A stretch of 64,000 bases of DNA from Adiantum capillus-veneris (Eukaryota; Streptophyta; Polypodiopsida; Polypodiales; Pteridaceae). Positions 10,491-21,951 of this stretch are shown piece after piece. The position numbers were made by a program, and so were the translations under genes. Each line of letters opens with the position of its first letter. Positions within the stretch are counted from its first letter, which is position 1. Where the stretch lies: contig CM043964.1 of assembly GCA_014529385.2 (NCBI GenBank), forward strand, positions 4,917,997 to 4,981,996, given 5' to 3'. The notes under the pieces were generated by a model that ran no database searches, was not told the DNA's origin, and saw only the letters and a list, made by a program, of their open reading frames with translations.

Positions 10491-12080
10491 TGTAACATTT
10501 AATGGCTTAAAAACTTGTGTGTAGTGGAAATTAGCATGAACATAGTGGGCATTTCATTAGAATAGATTCCTAATGAGAATTACAAGAGTGCTTGGGTGGA
10601 GAGAGCAACAAAAAGCATAACACCTAATTAGATAGCATGACCAATACTTTCAAAAGAAAGAGAAATTAAGCTATTGACAACAGTTGAGGACCGGATTTAC
10701 ATGGAGCAGGTCCCCCCTCCAAAAGGCTTTGTATTATGTTTCTCCCATCAAGAGAGACATTGTACAATACAATTCTTTGTGCTCCTTCAAGACTAGATAG
10801 TGCAATGAAGATGAAAGCTTCATGCACTAAGCAAAAAACTTAGTAAACACAACATCAATTGTCCCCGGTCTCAGACCCAAGACCTCACACACCTTCAAAG
10901 ATGGTGAGAGCTAGCAGGGTATGAGAGTAGATTGAGAGCAAGAAAGAGTATCTTACGAGAAAGACGTACATCTCCTCACATAATCACTCATATTAGCATA
11001 GCTTAGCTTAGTAATTAACATGGTTGAGGATATGAGCATGCATTGAAGCTTGGCTCTTGGTTGGATTTGCATCCACATGCCCAGAGTGTGTCGATGTAGG
11101 CTTCTATCTCACAAGCTTGGAGTAGGTGATGAGCTCTCCATTAAAGCTTGGGAAGAGATAGTCTTCTCTTTGTTCACACATGATATTGTGTGAGTGTGTA
11201 TTATGCCTTGCAAAAATCAGCCCCCCCTCTTTATTGGGCGAGCCCTCTTGCTATTTGCTCTTCCTCCACCCTCATTGGACCTCACCAGGTCAATCCAATG
11301 ACTATTAAGCAGCATAAGTGATAGCCTTCTGACATGTGTCCCCCTTTCCCCTTTTGTGAGAGCTTTAGGTAATTTAATAATTCAACTAAACTCTCATTGG
11401 ACCCCTTTGCCTCCTAGACAATAGGAATTAGGCAAGCCATTGGGTTGCTGAATGCTCATTGGACCCCTTGGGAGACTGACCAATAGTCTTCTAGAGGACT
11501 TAATTCTCATTGGTCCTTTTATTAAGTGTTTTTAAATTAATTAAACTAGATTTACTCTAGCCTAATTCTCATTGTTCTACCTCCAAGGCCATCCAATAGG
11601 AATTGGTTACACCTTGTGGGCATCTGGGCTAGGGAGCTGACATGTGTCCCTCATTCCCTTTGTGTAAAGGGAGCTTGTGTGTGTGTGTCTGTGTGTGTGT
11701 GACTTTCTCTCTCATGCCCTACTTGCTAGGCTCGCCCCCTCCTATGTAGGGATGTACAAAGACTTTTTTGGACACACACAAAGCATCCAATTCCCCTATG
11801 GTTGACCTTTGGACACAACCTTTGAATTTTGGAACCTTAGCATTTTGGAAGTCTTAATGGGCTGAACCTTAGGGTCTTTTTAGCCCATTTTTGCACATGG
11901 CTCTTTTGTAGATGCCCCCCCCTTTGGATCCCTATTTTCTCTCCTTTGTATCCCTATTGTGGCTGGTCTGCTAGCTTAACCAATATTCTAGCTTTTTCTC
12001 CCCTGGCACTTCCCCATATTAAATGATCAGTTTAACATGAGAAAATCATTTAGGAGAATTAGATATTGAATATTATGATA
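10491..12080 (-). mobile_element. Near full-length stand-alone LTR of the gypsy family (copy A, probable solo LTR)
   Basis: It aligns along its whole length, in the same orientation, with the LTR at 58,339-59,936. On the plus strand it runs from TGTAACATTTAATGG to GATATTGAATATTATGATA. The minus-strand start, normally TGTCATAAT, is mutated to TATCATAAT. Neither side carries a primer site, a polypurine tract or pol sequence, so an LTR-LTR recombination product is likely. The flanking five bases (GAGCA left, GAGTG right) match at only three positions, so the target duplication is unproven. Confidence 0.75.
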
Positions 12081-12213
12081 GAGTGTTGTTCTCTTTCTTC
12101 TTGTTTTTTGCAGGGCTGTGAGCCCTCTCTCTCTCTCTCTGGTCCCTCGTTTACAGCATGACCTGCAACCCACAGGGAGAAACTCCCTCTCTCTCTTTGA
12201 TTTCACTCAGAGA

Positions 12214-12379
<166 letters not shown>

Positions 12380-12430
12380 TTCTCAGCAGGGGTGAGCCCT
12401 CGACTCTCCCTTTGGCTTGATTTCGAATAG

Positions 12431-13034
12431 GAAAATACTCTCTTTCTTTCTCAATTTGAAACAAAGAACCAATGAAGAACACACACACGTGCACACACAC
12501 ACAATACACAATGTATGCTCTCAAGAAAACTCTCAAAAATGCTCACAGCTTGCTTCACTAGCAGCCAACCCTTACAAATTCAAACCCTTGCCCCTCTTTT
12601 CCCTCCCGAGCAGTCACTTCTCCAATGCACCTTAGATATTTGAACATTAGCAACTACCAAAAGGTGAGCATGAAAGTAGATTTTAATCATGCTTTGCTGC
12701 AACAAAAATGCCCATTTCTGGTGGGGTAGTTGGTTCGTTCGTGTCACTTTTGACCGCATCGATCGTCGTTCTCAAACTTCTTTGTCGCTTCAACCTTCAA
12801 GAATTGAAAAATAACCCAAGCTTTCTCAGCCAAGGGTTAGTGTGCACGACAATCAAATAGATGCAAAGATATATGTCACAATGGAAATGTAATACATCTA
12901 CAAACAAAATGCGTGCAACAATATGAGAATACTTAAACAGATGTTAGCAAAAAAAATGTAGCAACATATGAATTATCCTATGAAGCAAGGCCTATTATTG
13001 GCCTTAAAGGCTCCAAGAAAATGGAACCAAAGTA
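12431..13034. other. Unassigned stretch between CT tract and copia remnant
   Basis: It contains a short CA tract near 12480 and no recognisable gene. Confidence 0.4.
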
Positions 13035-13688
13035 CAGATACAAACTTCTTGATCCGAGGTACATACAATGCATCAACAAGTATGAAAGAACTGCCATGTT
13101 CAGTAATAAGCACAATATTTTCAAATGCATTGATCGGATAAGAGGCATTGTTGGCATACGCGGATAAATTTCCCTGAGGGACAATAAATAAGTGACGATG
13201 AGAGGTAATGTGCTTTGTAGCAGCACTCTCAAAGTACCACACATGAGCATGTGCCAGCAACTGACAAACATGCATCATGGACAATAGGATCATAAGTGCA
13301 CTATGCACTAAAATCCCATTCTGCATCAACATCAACATCATAGTCTCCTTTCATAGAAGACTCAACAATAGATGCATTTGTAGTGGAACTAACATTTGTA
13401 GTGGAACCAACATCTTTCTTCTGAGTCTCTTTGGTCTTCAACTTAGGATGAGCTACTGTCAAAAAGAGCATTAGGAACAGGTGATTTACCACTCGCAGAA
13501 GAAACATGAGAAGTGGCTACATTGTTGTTACCACTTTTTTTTGAGTGCAATAAAGGCATGTTCAACTGCACGCTGTCTAGTCCTGTTCTTTTTGGAAAGT
13601 GACTCTTGCATCAACAATGTGTATAATGCATCAAACTTGACAACTTCTGGATTTCCTTGGGTCATGAGTCTCCAAGTACTATTGTAAA

Positions 13689-16108
13689 AGTTATTCACAA
13701 AAAAGCTAGTAGGGAGGATCTCAGTAATTGGAGACCCATTACATGTCTGACTTCCAACTACAAAGTTTTTGCCCTGTCCTTAGCTAGGAGACTGAGCTCT
13801 CTTATGTCTGAGTTTATCCTCAAAGAGAAAAATGGTTTTATTAAAGGAATATTTATTCTTGATGCAATCATTTCTTTGTGGGAAGTCATGGAACTTGTTG
13901 CAAAAAATGGTCATGATTTTTTTTTTCTTCAAAGTAGATTTTGACAAAGCCTATGATAGGATGGAGTGGGAATTCATTTTCAATACATGTATGACATGGG
14001 TATGGGCACAAGATTTTACAAGTATGTTCATGTGCTTTTTGGTAATGAATTTTCTAGAATCTCTGTCAATGAAGACTAGCTGATGTAATCTCCTTAATGA
14101 GATCTATCAGATAGGGTTGTCCTCTGACCCACTGCGATTGCTATAGCCACTGATTTTCTTGGGTGGTTGGTCAACAAAAAAATGTAGGAAGGCACGCTGA
14201 AAGGTATCAAGGTCACTAGTTCACCAAAAGATTTGTGCCTACAAATGTTTGCACAACAAAAAAATGTAGGAAGGAACGTTGAAAGATATCAAGGTCACTG
14301 GTTCACCAAAAGATTTATGGCTATAAATGTTTGCAGATGAAAGAAATGTCCTTCTCAATGCAGATGAGGAATCAACTAATGCCTTTACGAAATGCCTTAA
14401 CATTTTCTGTCTAGCTAGTGGCTCCAAAATAAATCATTAAAAATTTGGATTCAAATATTCCGATGAAATGATTCCTACTATTTTTGCTCCTATAGGTTGT
14501 GAGGTGATTCTAGATGCACAAATATTTAGGTTGTTGGACATCCCAATGGGATTCCAAAGATGGGATTGGGTTATGGATAAATTCATGATTCTTTTTTTCA
14601 TGTGGCACTCTGACCAGCCTAACCTATTCACTACAACTTTTAGTTTGAATCATTACATGTTGCCTATAGTGATTTACTTTCTTTCATGTTGGAAACCCTC
14701 CAGATCTCAACTCATGCATGCCATTTCTATGTCTATAATATTTTTATGGGGTGGGACAACTGATTATGGTAAAATCTTCAAGGTTGCCTGGAAAACATGT
14801 TGTATGAATAGAACAAGAGGTGGTCTTGGTATCTTGAACTTGGAGCAGATGGTAGAGAAAATGGCAAGAAAATGGGTAGTCAGAGCCTTAGAAAGTAAGG
14901 ATTTCTGGGCATGTATTCAAAAGAGGCACATTCCTAACTTTTATCTGCAAGAATACAAAGCTTGGACCAACCTATCACTATGGGACTTAATTACCTGCAA
15001 GTGGAGAATCAAACCAGTGGGCTCCACTGTATCTAGCAAAATTTGGACTGCCTGGTTCTCTATTAAAGAATCCATGCATCTCCCTTAGAAGGTGATATTA
15101 GAATTCTCCTTCTTGCTCCAGGATTCTATTTGGTGGGATGTGTACCAAGAAATTTGGAACGACTCTATCCATCAAAACACACAAAGCTTCAAAGATGGAA
15201 TTAGATCTTGGGGAGACATGCAAATAAATGGCACCTGGCTCACCGCATAGCAGATTTCTAACCAATTTAACATCTCTTCTGCCCATCTTAATGAAATTCT
15301 ATGCAGGTCGAATGATTTGAAGGAGTGGAAAGGCCAAGCTAGATCGAGTCATTGCAAAATTGCCTCCTTGCTAGACATAGCAAAAAAGGCTTACAAACTA
15401 TACTCAAATATCCCATACTTTGATGAGGAACTCAAGAGGAAACTTAACAAGAAGTGGGGGCTCAAATGGTGTGCAAAGTAGTGGATCTACATATTTAAAT
15501 GTATATGGGGTTTTCAATCCTTGTCAAGCATAGTTTTTTGGCTTGGCTTATCCTTCATCAAGGAGTGTGGACAGCTCAGAAAGCATTTCAAGCTAGAATT
15601 GGGCATGGAAAATGCAATAGATGTGGTTCCCTAGAGGATTGCCTAGCCAATCACAAAAAACTTCAAGTTCTAAGTAGTTGTGTGACGACATTCACCCTCA
15701 CAATTCACCATCCAGGAGCTCCTTATTTGAGATTGCATCAGAATGGACATTCCCCTGTGGATCCTGTGGAGGTTTTCTTAGACTCAAAGGAATGAAGCAA
15801 TTTTCCAAATGAAAGTAGAAGAAAACGCCTCTTCATTTGCAATAAAACTCAAGGAGACATCTCTCTTTCGCTTAGGCAAGATGCAAGCACTATCTGAATA
15901 TCCCTTGTACAATATCCAAGGAGCCATAAATGGCAAAGTTGGAAAGAACTTATGTTAAAGTTGTACTCGACAGAGAGACTCGTCATGTCAGAGTCTTGCT
16001 TGCAGTTGAAATTTTTTTACTTCTATTTTGGGATGCCTCTTCCTTCACCTATGAGGCAAGTTTGTAATCATTTTCCTCTTTAATATATTCCTACACTTTT
16101 TTTAAAAA
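13689..16108 (+). mobile_element. 5'-truncated L1-type LINE inserted in the copia remnant
   Basis: The plus strand begins inside reverse transcriptase and runs through the thumb region to a C-terminal zinc finger (KAFQARIGHGKCNRCGS near 15,580). It ends in a T/A-rich tail. The 5' end lacks the endonuclease, as expected from abortive target-primed reverse transcription. Both edges touch TACTA of the copia target, a possible remnant of the target duplication. Confidence 0.85.
13690..15800 (+). pseudogene. LINE reverse transcriptase/zf-RVT pseudogene
   Basis: The RT motifs are recognisable in order: REDLSNWRPITCLTSNYK and GFIKGIFILDAI near 13,715-13,870, then DFDKAYDRMEWEF (motif A, in another frame near 13,950). 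Next come the altered catalytic box FADE near 14,335, then a long thumb frame (14,468-15,088) with RGGLGILNLE, and a zinc-finger end at 15,499-15,660. The F-A-D-D catalytic pair is mutated to F-A-D-E, so the enzyme could not work even without the several frameshifts. A tandem duplication of about 82 bp (from 14,172) lies next to the catalytic box. This is a different L1 lineage from the 41-50 kb LINE. Confidence 0.85.
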
Positions 16109-16215
16109 ATTACTAGAAAAATTATGTTATGAATCTGGCACAAGGGAACTTTCAGAAATGACTGCTTGTAGAAATAAGTTGCTCATTGATATCCTTGAAA
16201 CTAGCAAGAACAGTG

Positions 16216-16995
16216 TCGACGGAGTGTCGGAAATAGAAAAAAGAAAAACTAGTGCATGAAAATTGGTAGAAGTGCTTGAAAAGTAGTGCTCCAGACTTGG
16301 GGATGTATGTAAATGAATTATGTCCAAAAATTTATCAGCAAAAAGCATACGCATATGATGTTTGAAGGGAGATTTTGACAACAAAAATGAACTTTTGACA
16401 TTATACCCATCTTATGCATGTTGTGTTGAGCACATACACCAAATTTCATTTCATTTGGAATTACAGATTGAGAGTTAAAAGGGATTTTACTCTTTCAAGG
16501 GATTTCCTTGTCAAAAGTGGTGATCTTGTGCAATTGGCATCCAGAATTGGTGTGAGCACATAATCAAGATCTACATACCAAGGGGCACCTGTGGTAGAAA
16601 CAAAACTCCATTCTAACCACCTAGACATTATGCGTGTATGATGTCTTAGAGAGCATATTGCGGGTCAAAAGTTACATCTGAGTGCACCCTTGTGATCTAC
16701 ATCATTTAGGAAGCATATAGGCCAACTTTCATTCAATTTGAAGCATTTTTTGGCTTGCAAAATACTACAGATGGATCTAGGAAAAGTGATTGCTTGAAGT
16801 GATCATAACTTGCACAAAAAGTGTTCAAATTGAATTCTTAGAGTTGATGTGAGTTACCATTGTAGTGAGAAATCTTTCGAGAAAATTTCACATCAAAATG
16901 ACCAATCAGACATCATATGCATATGATGTTTAAAGGGCACATTTATGGACCAAAATTGAAATATGAGCTTACCAGGGTGCTAAGCACAACAAAAC
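16216..16995. other. Unassigned stretch
   Basis: No recognisable gene. The phrase GCATATGATGTTTRAAGGG occurs twice (16,352 and 16,918), a small local duplication. Confidence 0.4.
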
Positions 16996-17910
16996 TGTTG
17001 GAATTACGGTTGCAGAGAAATGCGCACAGCTTGGAGAAAACGAAGGAAGCTCAAGGCACACAAATGAGAGTATGTTACTTAGTGTGCAATGGAAAAATAG
17101 ATAGCCCTAGAGTGATGGGCCTATATACAATGCATGGGGGGAAAAACCTCCTAGAGAGGGATAAAATGCTCTGGCGGTCCTAGTGTGTTCACACGCATCA
17201 CTACCACATGTATATGGTAACAAATCCCCCCTAGAGTGATGTGGCGAACGAGAGCTAGCACATAAGTAAAGGGAAGTGCCATGACCTGAGGACATGATCA
17301 GTCCACAAAGAGGAGTAAGCCCAAAGCTTTGCGGAAAGCTTCAAACTTCTCACGAGACAATGCCTTTGTGAAAAGATCTGCAAGGTTGTCCTGTGTTGGC
17401 TCATAAGCCAAGCTGATCTTTGCTACTGAGAGCCTCTCCCTGACATAGTGGTAATGCACCTCAATGTGCTTTGTGCGAGCATGAAAAAATTGGGTTCCTC
17501 GCAACTACCAATGTACTCTGACTATCAGTGTAGATAGTGTTGGCAGTGTCCTATCCAACATCCAAATCAGCCATAAGGCATCTGAGCCATACACACTCAA
17601 CCATAGCTGTGAAGACTGCCTTGTACTCATCCTCACAACTCAAAATGGCCACCATAGGTTGCTTCTTTCTCAACCATGATATACATGAACTGCCAAGCAT
17701 AAAACAAAAACCACTTATGGACACTCGCATGTCAAAACAACTAGCCCAATATGAGTCCAAAAAAGCATGTAAGTATGGCGGCAATGATCCCCCCTTGGGA
17801 TAAAACAAGCCAACATGTAAAGTGCCACTAAGCTAGCGGAGAATCCTCTTAACAGTGTGCCAATGCTTAGACCCTGGGCTATGCATAAATCTACTGACTT
17901 GTGAGGCCTT
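16996..17910 (-). mobile_element. Copia remnant: 3' LTR plus RNase H end of pol
   Basis: A 227-bp LTR (16,996-17,222, TGTTGG...GTAACA) is followed by the polypurine-tract complement AATCCCCCCT and then sequence matching the 3' end of the copia pol at 41.4-42.1 kb. Homology stops abruptly near 17,910, so the rest of the element is lost. It is the same family as the intact copy but clearly older. Confidence 0.88.
17298..17808 (-). pseudogene. Copia RNase H pseudogene fragment
   Basis: The frames carry the C-terminal RNase H of Ty1/copia pol: GSSCISWLRKKQP, then CVWLRCLMADLDVG, then KHIEVHYHYVRERL and NLADLFTKALSREKFEAF. Catalytic positions are damaged. The SDSDWAG-type motif reads LDSYWAS and SSCEAEY reads LSCEDEY. 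A frameshift near 17,500 separates the two pieces. Confidence 0.85.
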
Positions 17911-18092
17911 TCTGAGCCAAGTTACTAGCTTGGGAAATTAATTGAAGTTTGTCTGGCTTTAATTAAGTCATGTATCAAGTAGAAGAAGTACATTGATTTA
18001 CACAAATCACAAAATATAGCAGTGGTAAATGCAACGTTTATCACCTTGATGCAGGAACAAAGGAGTCACCACACAAAGAAGAGCAGACACAA

Positions 18093-18690
18093 ATGATAAA
18101 CAAACCAACCCTTGTAGGGTTATATATTGTTGTTGATGAAGTGGATCAAATGCTGGACATTGGTTTTGAACCTCAAATCAACAAAAGTATCTCCCAGATT
18201 TGGCATGACAGAGAGACTTTGTATTGGAATGCAACTTGGCCTAAAGAAGTTGAAGGTTTAGCTAGAAAATTTCTACAGAATCCTTACAACGTTTTCATTG
18301 GCTCACAAGATCTGAAATCCAATCACTCAATTCTACAAATTGTAGAAGTTGTTTCTGAGAATCACAAATACTCAAAATTGAGAGAGTTCCTAGAGCGAGT
18401 GATCGATGGAACTTTATCTATCCATGATGATAAGAGTCAAGCTAAACCCGATTGGGTTCTTTCTAAATTTAGATCTGGAGATAACCCTATAATGAATGCA
18501 GTAGATGTTGCAGCTCGGGGCATGGATATGAAGGACAAAAGTTTGTAGCCAATAATGATTTTCATGGATCATAGTTCTTGTTGTGTTTTGACAAAAGTAC
18601 AAGAAGTGGTGCACAAGAACACAAAAACAATAACAAAGACCGCACTGACAATGACAACCAGGTCATGTCAGGGACAACATGAATTCGGAG
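18093..18690 (+). pseudogene. DEAD-box RNA helicase gene fragment (DBP2/RH20-like)
   Basis: An open frame of 151 codons (18,093-18,548) covers helicase motifs II to V of an ATP-dependent RNA helicase. VVDEVDQMLDIGFEPQI is motif II with DEAD changed to DEVD. WNATWPKEVEGLARKFL is motif III with SAT changed to NAT. SIHDDKSQAKPDWVLSKF and DVAARGMDMKD (motif V) follow. About 30 residues that normally lie between VIDG and LSIH, including motif IV, are cleanly absent. After a frame change, KFVANNDFHGS (about 18,538) matches the residues that follow motif V. Motifs I and VI are missing. The piece is intron-free over what is usually a multi-exon region, so a retrocopy or captured cDNA is likely. Confidence 0.85.
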
Positions 18691-18704
18691 GGGCAGGGGG
18701 GGAG

Positions 18705-18983
18705 TGTTGACATGTGGGTCAATAGCACGACATAACTCAAGAAAGCCTTGTTTTTTTAGAGTTATGAAATGTTGTAGATTATGGCTAAAAAAATCATTTG
18801 CAATGAGTAGTTATTCTAGTTGCAAAAACTGGGTGCGATGGTACTTCCAAATTGTACATACAAATCCATTTGACCCCTTGAACTCTATTTTAGGTTTAGC
18901 CTATGGTAGCCTTAATATATAAGGTACCTAGGTCACTTTGTAAAGGGAACTCTGATCATAATCAAGTTTTAAGCTGTCGTCCA

Positions 18984-19053
<70 letters not shown>

Positions 19054-20567
19054 CATCCTGATGCAACTCCATGCTCATTCATCACATTGGAGATCCGACT
19101 GCACCATCGTGCTAGGCTCAACAAGAGCTACACAGCAATGCCAAGAATTCCATACGACACGGAGAAAATGTGCTCGAGCATCTGTGAGCTATTTGTGGTT
19201 GTAAGTATATCAAATGATGTTTGTTTTCTACTTGCAAGTAGTCATTAGGATTTTAGCGACATAAGCTACATATAAATTCTCGTAGACTTCAGTTTTGGGC
19301 ACATTAAAAATTTTGCTTTGTCTTCATAAGCGTTTTTTGCAAATGGGTCTATAGTGAGGGTTTTGAGTGTAGAGGCTTTGGAATAGGTGTATCCTAGTGA
19401 GGGGATAGTGTTCCATAAGTTTCCTACGATTTTGGTATGATTAAGTGAGTTTCCTTCCATTTGTGTGTATGTGGGCTAGGTGGTGTAGTTGAGAGCACTG
19501 AGATTCCTGGTTGTGGTTTAGTTGGCCTTCTAGCTAGAGTGTTGTATGCGTGGGATAGTCTCAACGTGACAAGCTAAAGAGATTGCCTCCGTGCATTTAT
19601 TGTGTCATCTGTGTCCTTGATTGACATTATGTTGATCTAGGTTGTGTTGCATCCACTTTATAGGTGGTGTATGCAACACAACCTAGATCAACATAATGCG
19701 AATCGAGGACATGTATGACACATTAGGTGCATGGAGGCAATCTCTTTAGCTTGTCAGGCTGAGACCATCCCACGCATACAACACTTTGGAAGCCTAGCTA
19801 AACCACAATCCAGAATCTCACTTCTCTCCACTACACCACCCAACCTACATACACACAAACGGAAGGAAACTCACTAAATCATACCAAAATTGTATGAAAC
19901 TTATGGAACAACATCCCCTCACTAGGCCTAATACACATGTCCCAAAGCCTCTATACTCAAGACCCTCACTCTAGACCATCTACGGAAAACGCGTACGAAG
20001 ACAGAGCAAATTTTTGAAGTGCCCAAAATTGAAGTCTATGAGTACCTATGTGTAGCTTATGTAGCTACGATCCTAACAACTACTTGCAAGAAAAAAAAAG
20101 ACATTTTTTGATATACTTACGGCCATAAATAGCTTGTAGATGCGCGAGCACATTTTTGCCGTTCCGCGTGGAATGGTGGGCGTAGTTGTGTAGCTCTTTC
20201 TCAGCCTAGCACAATTGGTTCTCCAATGCAATGAGAAAGTGGGGAGTAGCGTCAGGATGAAGCTCACGCTCTCTCTCACACACAGTCGATGGCAGCTTAA
20301 AACTTGATTATGATAAAAATTCCCTTTACAAATGACCTAGGTACCTTATATAACACTAAGGCTACCATAGGTTGAACCTAAAATAGAGTTCAAGGGGTCA
20401 AATGACTTTTTAGGTACAATCTAGAAGTGCCATCGCACCCCAACTTCTACAACTAGATTAACTACTCATTACAAATGATGTTTTTGACCATAATCCACAG
20501 CATTTCATGACTCTCAAAAAATAAGGCTTTCTTGAGTTATGTCATGCTATTGACCCACGGGTCAACA
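18705..20567. repeat. Large inverted repeat (arms about 0.9 kb, 18-bp spacer)
   Basis: The left arm (18,705-19,652) and right arm (19,671-20,567) are reverse complements with moderate divergence. The outer ends are TGTTGAC...GTCAACA. The inner ends are GATCTAGGTTGTGTTGCAT and its exact complement. A compound (GT)n(GA)n tract (18,985-19,050) is present only in the left arm. The left outer end is preceded by a purine tract (GAGGGGCAGGGGGGGAG), and the arms contain TATATAAGG. They therefore resemble LTRs in head-to-head array, or a foldback transposon. No coding frame was found. Confidence 0.9.
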
Positions 20568-20911
20568 AGAGTAGAGAGACCAAAAGAGAGAGAAGAGGAG
20601 AAGGTGTATAATGTTACATTTGTTGTATATACGTATATGTAGGTAATCCATATGTGAGCGTGTAGATATGTATGCATGTATATACATTGGAGAAAGGGAA
20701 TGTGAACACACGCAAAAAGCACAACAGATTGCCTCTCTATAGCCTAGGATGCTCATAACACCTCACTCCTCTCAAAAACACCTTCAAAAAAACAAGCTTC
20801 CCCTAGAAAAACCATGTTTGCACACAACCTAGCATATATACGCTTTTCAAGATCACCACTCGATGCACACCCTGAGTTGGGCCCATCCTAGCACTTCCAC
20901 AACACACATCA

Positions 20912-21002
<91 letters not shown>

Positions 21003-21420
21003 AACATCTTGGGAGACGCCCACACACACACAATCAATAGCACACACTCAAGAGATGAGAAAAAAGAGGGAAAACATGGAAATGATATTGCAAAATTGGC
21101 ACTAATGGATTAAATCTCATTCAAAAACACCATATACAACCTCCATACATGCTTATCTAGGTTGCACCATGGCCTTCTTCTCCATGAATAGGGGAAAAAC
21201 CTCACTCTCTTGGCTACCAAGAAACCCGGTGGACATATGAGGGAGGGGAGGGGAAGCCATTGGAGCTCCTCCCTTTTCCTTTGATTCCTTGTTACATTCT
21301 AGTATACATAGCCATGTATCCCTACTTCACATTACCCATGTGGGATTAACATGCTACCATGTGGCAGTTTGTCTTGGATTGTAATCCAAAGCCCTCCAAA
21401 AATTCTCCATAAACTTCAAA
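20568..21420. other. Unassigned stretch with (CT)n(CA)n tract
   Basis: It holds a compound microsatellite at 20,913-21,001 ((CT)20 then (CA)25) and no recognisable gene. Confidence 0.5.
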
Positions 21421-21649
21421 GCAAAAATGCCTGCTTAGGATCATGTTTGTGGAGACGCCATCTCCCAAACACCAAGTAGAGCTTGTCACTATACTATGGA
21501 AGATTGATACGGACTAATGTGCAGACATGCTTGCGGCAGCTAAGGCTCTCAAGCACCAAATGGACTAGTCATCCATTTTGGAATGGTGTCGTATAGTAAA
21601 ATAGGGATCCTCTACCCGCTAGCAAACGGACTAATGACTAGGCTTTATC

Positions 21650-21896
21650 CTCGCGGGGTTAAGTATGTGTAAAACTACCATATCATGTGCATTCAAGACA
21701 TGTTTGTGAAACCCCTTATCTGTGAATTTTGTTAGGAATATAATGTACCCTTTTCTTTTAAAATCTGTAATTTTTTTTCAAAATTTGAAAAATAATGCCC
21801 TTCTGTATATATGTTTCTGTAAGTTTCAAGAACTTTAAATACCCTTCTGTTGAACTCACGTGATGGGTTACATTTTTATTAGGTGACCTCCCCCAA
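21650..21896. mobile_element. MITE-like element, copy 2 (247 bp)
   Basis: It interrupts gypsy 3' sequence that is continuous at the equivalent place (near 60,000). GCTTTATC flanks both sides (21,642-21,649 and 21,897-21,904), an 8-bp target duplication. Ends are CTCGCGGGGTTAAG and TGACCTCCCCCAAG, with inverted subterminal TCACGTG motifs. Confidence 0.82.
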
Positions 21897-21937
21897 GCTT
21901 TATCTTCTCTACTTCATAGTCAAGACGACTATGATTT

Positions 21938-21951
21938 CAAGAGAGAGATAA
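21938..21951 (+). promoter_or_regulatory. Polypurine tract before LTR C
   Basis: CAAGAGAGAGATAA directly precedes the LTR start TGTCATAA. The minus-strand copy has AAGAGAGAGGTAA in the same place before LTR B. Confidence 0.75.

Larger units (their letters stand above)
13035..16215 (-). mobile_element. Decayed Ty1/copia gag-pol fragment split by a LINE
   Basis: Two blocks (13,035-13,688 and about 16,110-16,215) match, in order and on the same strand, the gag/protease part of the copia element at 41-46 kb. The first includes GSSFILVDALYVPRIKK, AESAATKHIT-like protease flank (active-site region altered to ESAATKHIT) and the Lys/Thr-rich linker. The second matches the gag segment around DSSLVQTV. 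Many stops and frameshifts occur. The sequence between the blocks is LINE, so the LINE entered this copia. The expected joining sequence CCAAGTACTA is seen at both edges. Confidence 0.85.

Noticed and set aside
10486-12085. Target duplication around the solo LTR (GAGCA/GAGTG)
   Set aside because: Only three of five bases agree, so I did not call a duplication.
19266-19460. 64-codon frame in the large inverted repeat
   Set aside because: The corresponding sequence in the other arm does not keep the frame, and no family motif is present.
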